A DNA stretch of 5,557 bases from Anaerolineales bacterium UBA6668 (GTDB taxonomy: Bacteria; Chloroflexota; Anaerolineae; Anaerolineales; UBA6668). The notes under the pieces were generated by a model that ran no database searches, had not been told where the DNA came from, and worked only from the letters and a program-made list of their open reading frames with translations. Of this stretch, positions 4,902 to 5,557 are shown piece after piece (position 1 is the first letter of the stretch; each line of letters begins with the position of its first letter). The DNA is taken from contig DKKK01000215.1 of assembly GCA_002455215.1 (NCBI GenBank), positions 865 through 6,421 on the forward strand. Direction: 5' to 3'. The translations under genes and the position numbers were made by a program.

Positions 4902-5557
4902 TTACCCTTCCACGCCAAATTCAGCCAGCCACAGTTCCAGTACAATCAGCACCCAAACGTGCATATACAAGCCCAGCCCCGCCAAAAAGTTTTGCCACAA
5001 ATTTTGCACGGCTTGCGGGTTAAATAGACCGCGCTGGCGGACGGTGTTCGGGTGCAGGGTGGCTTCGGCAACTGGGCGCAGTTCATTGCGTAGCCAACTG
5101 GCTACCGGCATTTCAAAACCTTGTTTGCGCTTTTCAATCACTTCAATGGGCAAAATATCGCGCAGGACACTGGTCAGCAAGGCTTTGGGTGTACGCCCTT
5201 GTAGGCGCAACTCGCCCGGAATGTTATGCACAAATTCGAGCAATGGGTGGTCAATAAATGGTACACGCACTTCAAGCGAGTGTGCCATGCTCATAGCATC
5301 GCTGTCGCGTAGTAAAGTGTGCGCCATATAGCCTTTCAACTCCATCCGGCTCACTTTCGCCACAATATCCTGCTCCATTGCCCAATCAAACTCGGCAAGG
5401 CAAGTGCGGCTGTCGGGAAAGGTAGATGCTTGGGCGTATAAGGCTTGTTTGGCAGGTTCGGTGAACAGGGTGCGGGTGCTAGTGTAGCGCCCCAGAAAAT
5501 CACCGAGCAAGAAATCCGGCACGCGGCGCAGGCTGGCACGGTTTAGCACGCTAAATG
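4902..5557 (-). CDS. asnB: Asparagine synthase (glutamine-hydrolysing), C-terminal part (cut by window edge)
   Basis: Makes asparagine from aspartate, ATP and glutamine-derived ammonia; some members instead amidate sugars or peptides in cell-surface or natural-product pathways. Only the last 217 or so codons are present, all in the ATP-dependent synthetase domain. Diagnostic stretches are LLRDSDAMSMAHSLEVRVPFIDHPLLEF and, further on, TPKALLTSVLRDILP and KRKQGFEMPVASWLR, ending in a typical helical tail (LYMHVWVLIVLELWLAEF). The frame stays open to the window edge. A GTG at 5549 is internal, because the family always has more sequence before this region. The N-terminal glutaminase domain and its catalytic cysteine are outside the window, so whether it is a housekeeping AsnB or a specialised relative cannot be decided. 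It is the first visible gene of the four-gene operon. Confidence 0.93.
   Translation of the reverse strand, partial: FSVLNRASLRRVPDFLLGDFLGRYTSTRTLFTEPAKQALYAQASTFPDSRTCLAEFDWAMEQDIVAKVSRMELKGYMAHTLLRDSDAMSMAHSLEVRVPFIDHPLLEFVHNIPGELRLQGRTPKALLTSVLRDILPIEVIEKRKQGFEMPVASWLRNELRPVAEATLHPNTVRQRGLFNPQAVQNLWQNFLAGLGLYMHVWVLIVLELWLAEFGVEG

Noticed and set aside
4894..4960. Fluoride riboswitch before the CLC gene
   Set aside because: The CLC start is eight bases from the asparagine synthase stop; the preceding bases are coding and show no crcB-motif pattern.
5547..5549. GTG at 5549 as the start of a short asparagine synthase-like protein
   Set aside because: The frame is open to the window edge and the family has more synthetase-domain sequence plus a glutaminase domain before this point, so the gene is simply cut by the window.

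Overview
All coding content lies on the minus strand, in two consecutive transcription units; the plus strand shows no convincing gene. Read in transcription order (high to low coordinates), the first unit holds the 3' part of an asparagine synthase gene (4902-5557), a CLC-type anion transporter (3658-4893), a glycerophosphodiester phosphodiesterase (2915-3649) and a P1/DmpA-family (S58) self-processing aminopeptidase (1857-2912). Gaps between these genes are only 2-8 bases, so they look like one operon whose beginning is outside the window.

The second unit is an aspartate-pathway operon: a stand-alone aspartate kinase (219-1637) followed 37 bases later by aspartate-semialdehyde dehydrogenase (1-181, cut by the window edge). 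Together they carry out the first two steps from aspartate towards threonine, methionine, isoleucine and lysine/diaminopimelate.

The most interesting element is the 219-base interval between the two units (1638-1856). On the minus strand it reads as a complete threonine attenuator: a strong sigma-70-type promoter (TTGACT, 18 bases, TAATAT), a 24-codon leader peptide with seven threonines among nine consecutive residues (1726-1800), and a perfect 10-bp GC-rich hairpin followed by six T's (1674-1703). A segment in the last leader codons is complementary to the 5' arm of that terminator, giving a competing antiterminator. The layout is that of the enterobacterial thrL-thrABC attenuator, but it precedes a lysC-asd pair in what does not look like an enterobacterium. 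The kinase's regulatory ACT repeats resemble those of threonine-sensitive ThrA, so threonine may act both on transcription of the operon and on the enzyme.

Organism: a bacterium of roughly 50% G+C. The fungal/archaeal-like start of Asd (HPWFEV after the nucleotide-binding motif), the stand-alone ThrA-like kinase and the P1 peptidase suggest to me a Chloroflexota-like lineage. This is a weak impression from memory, not a result of any search.
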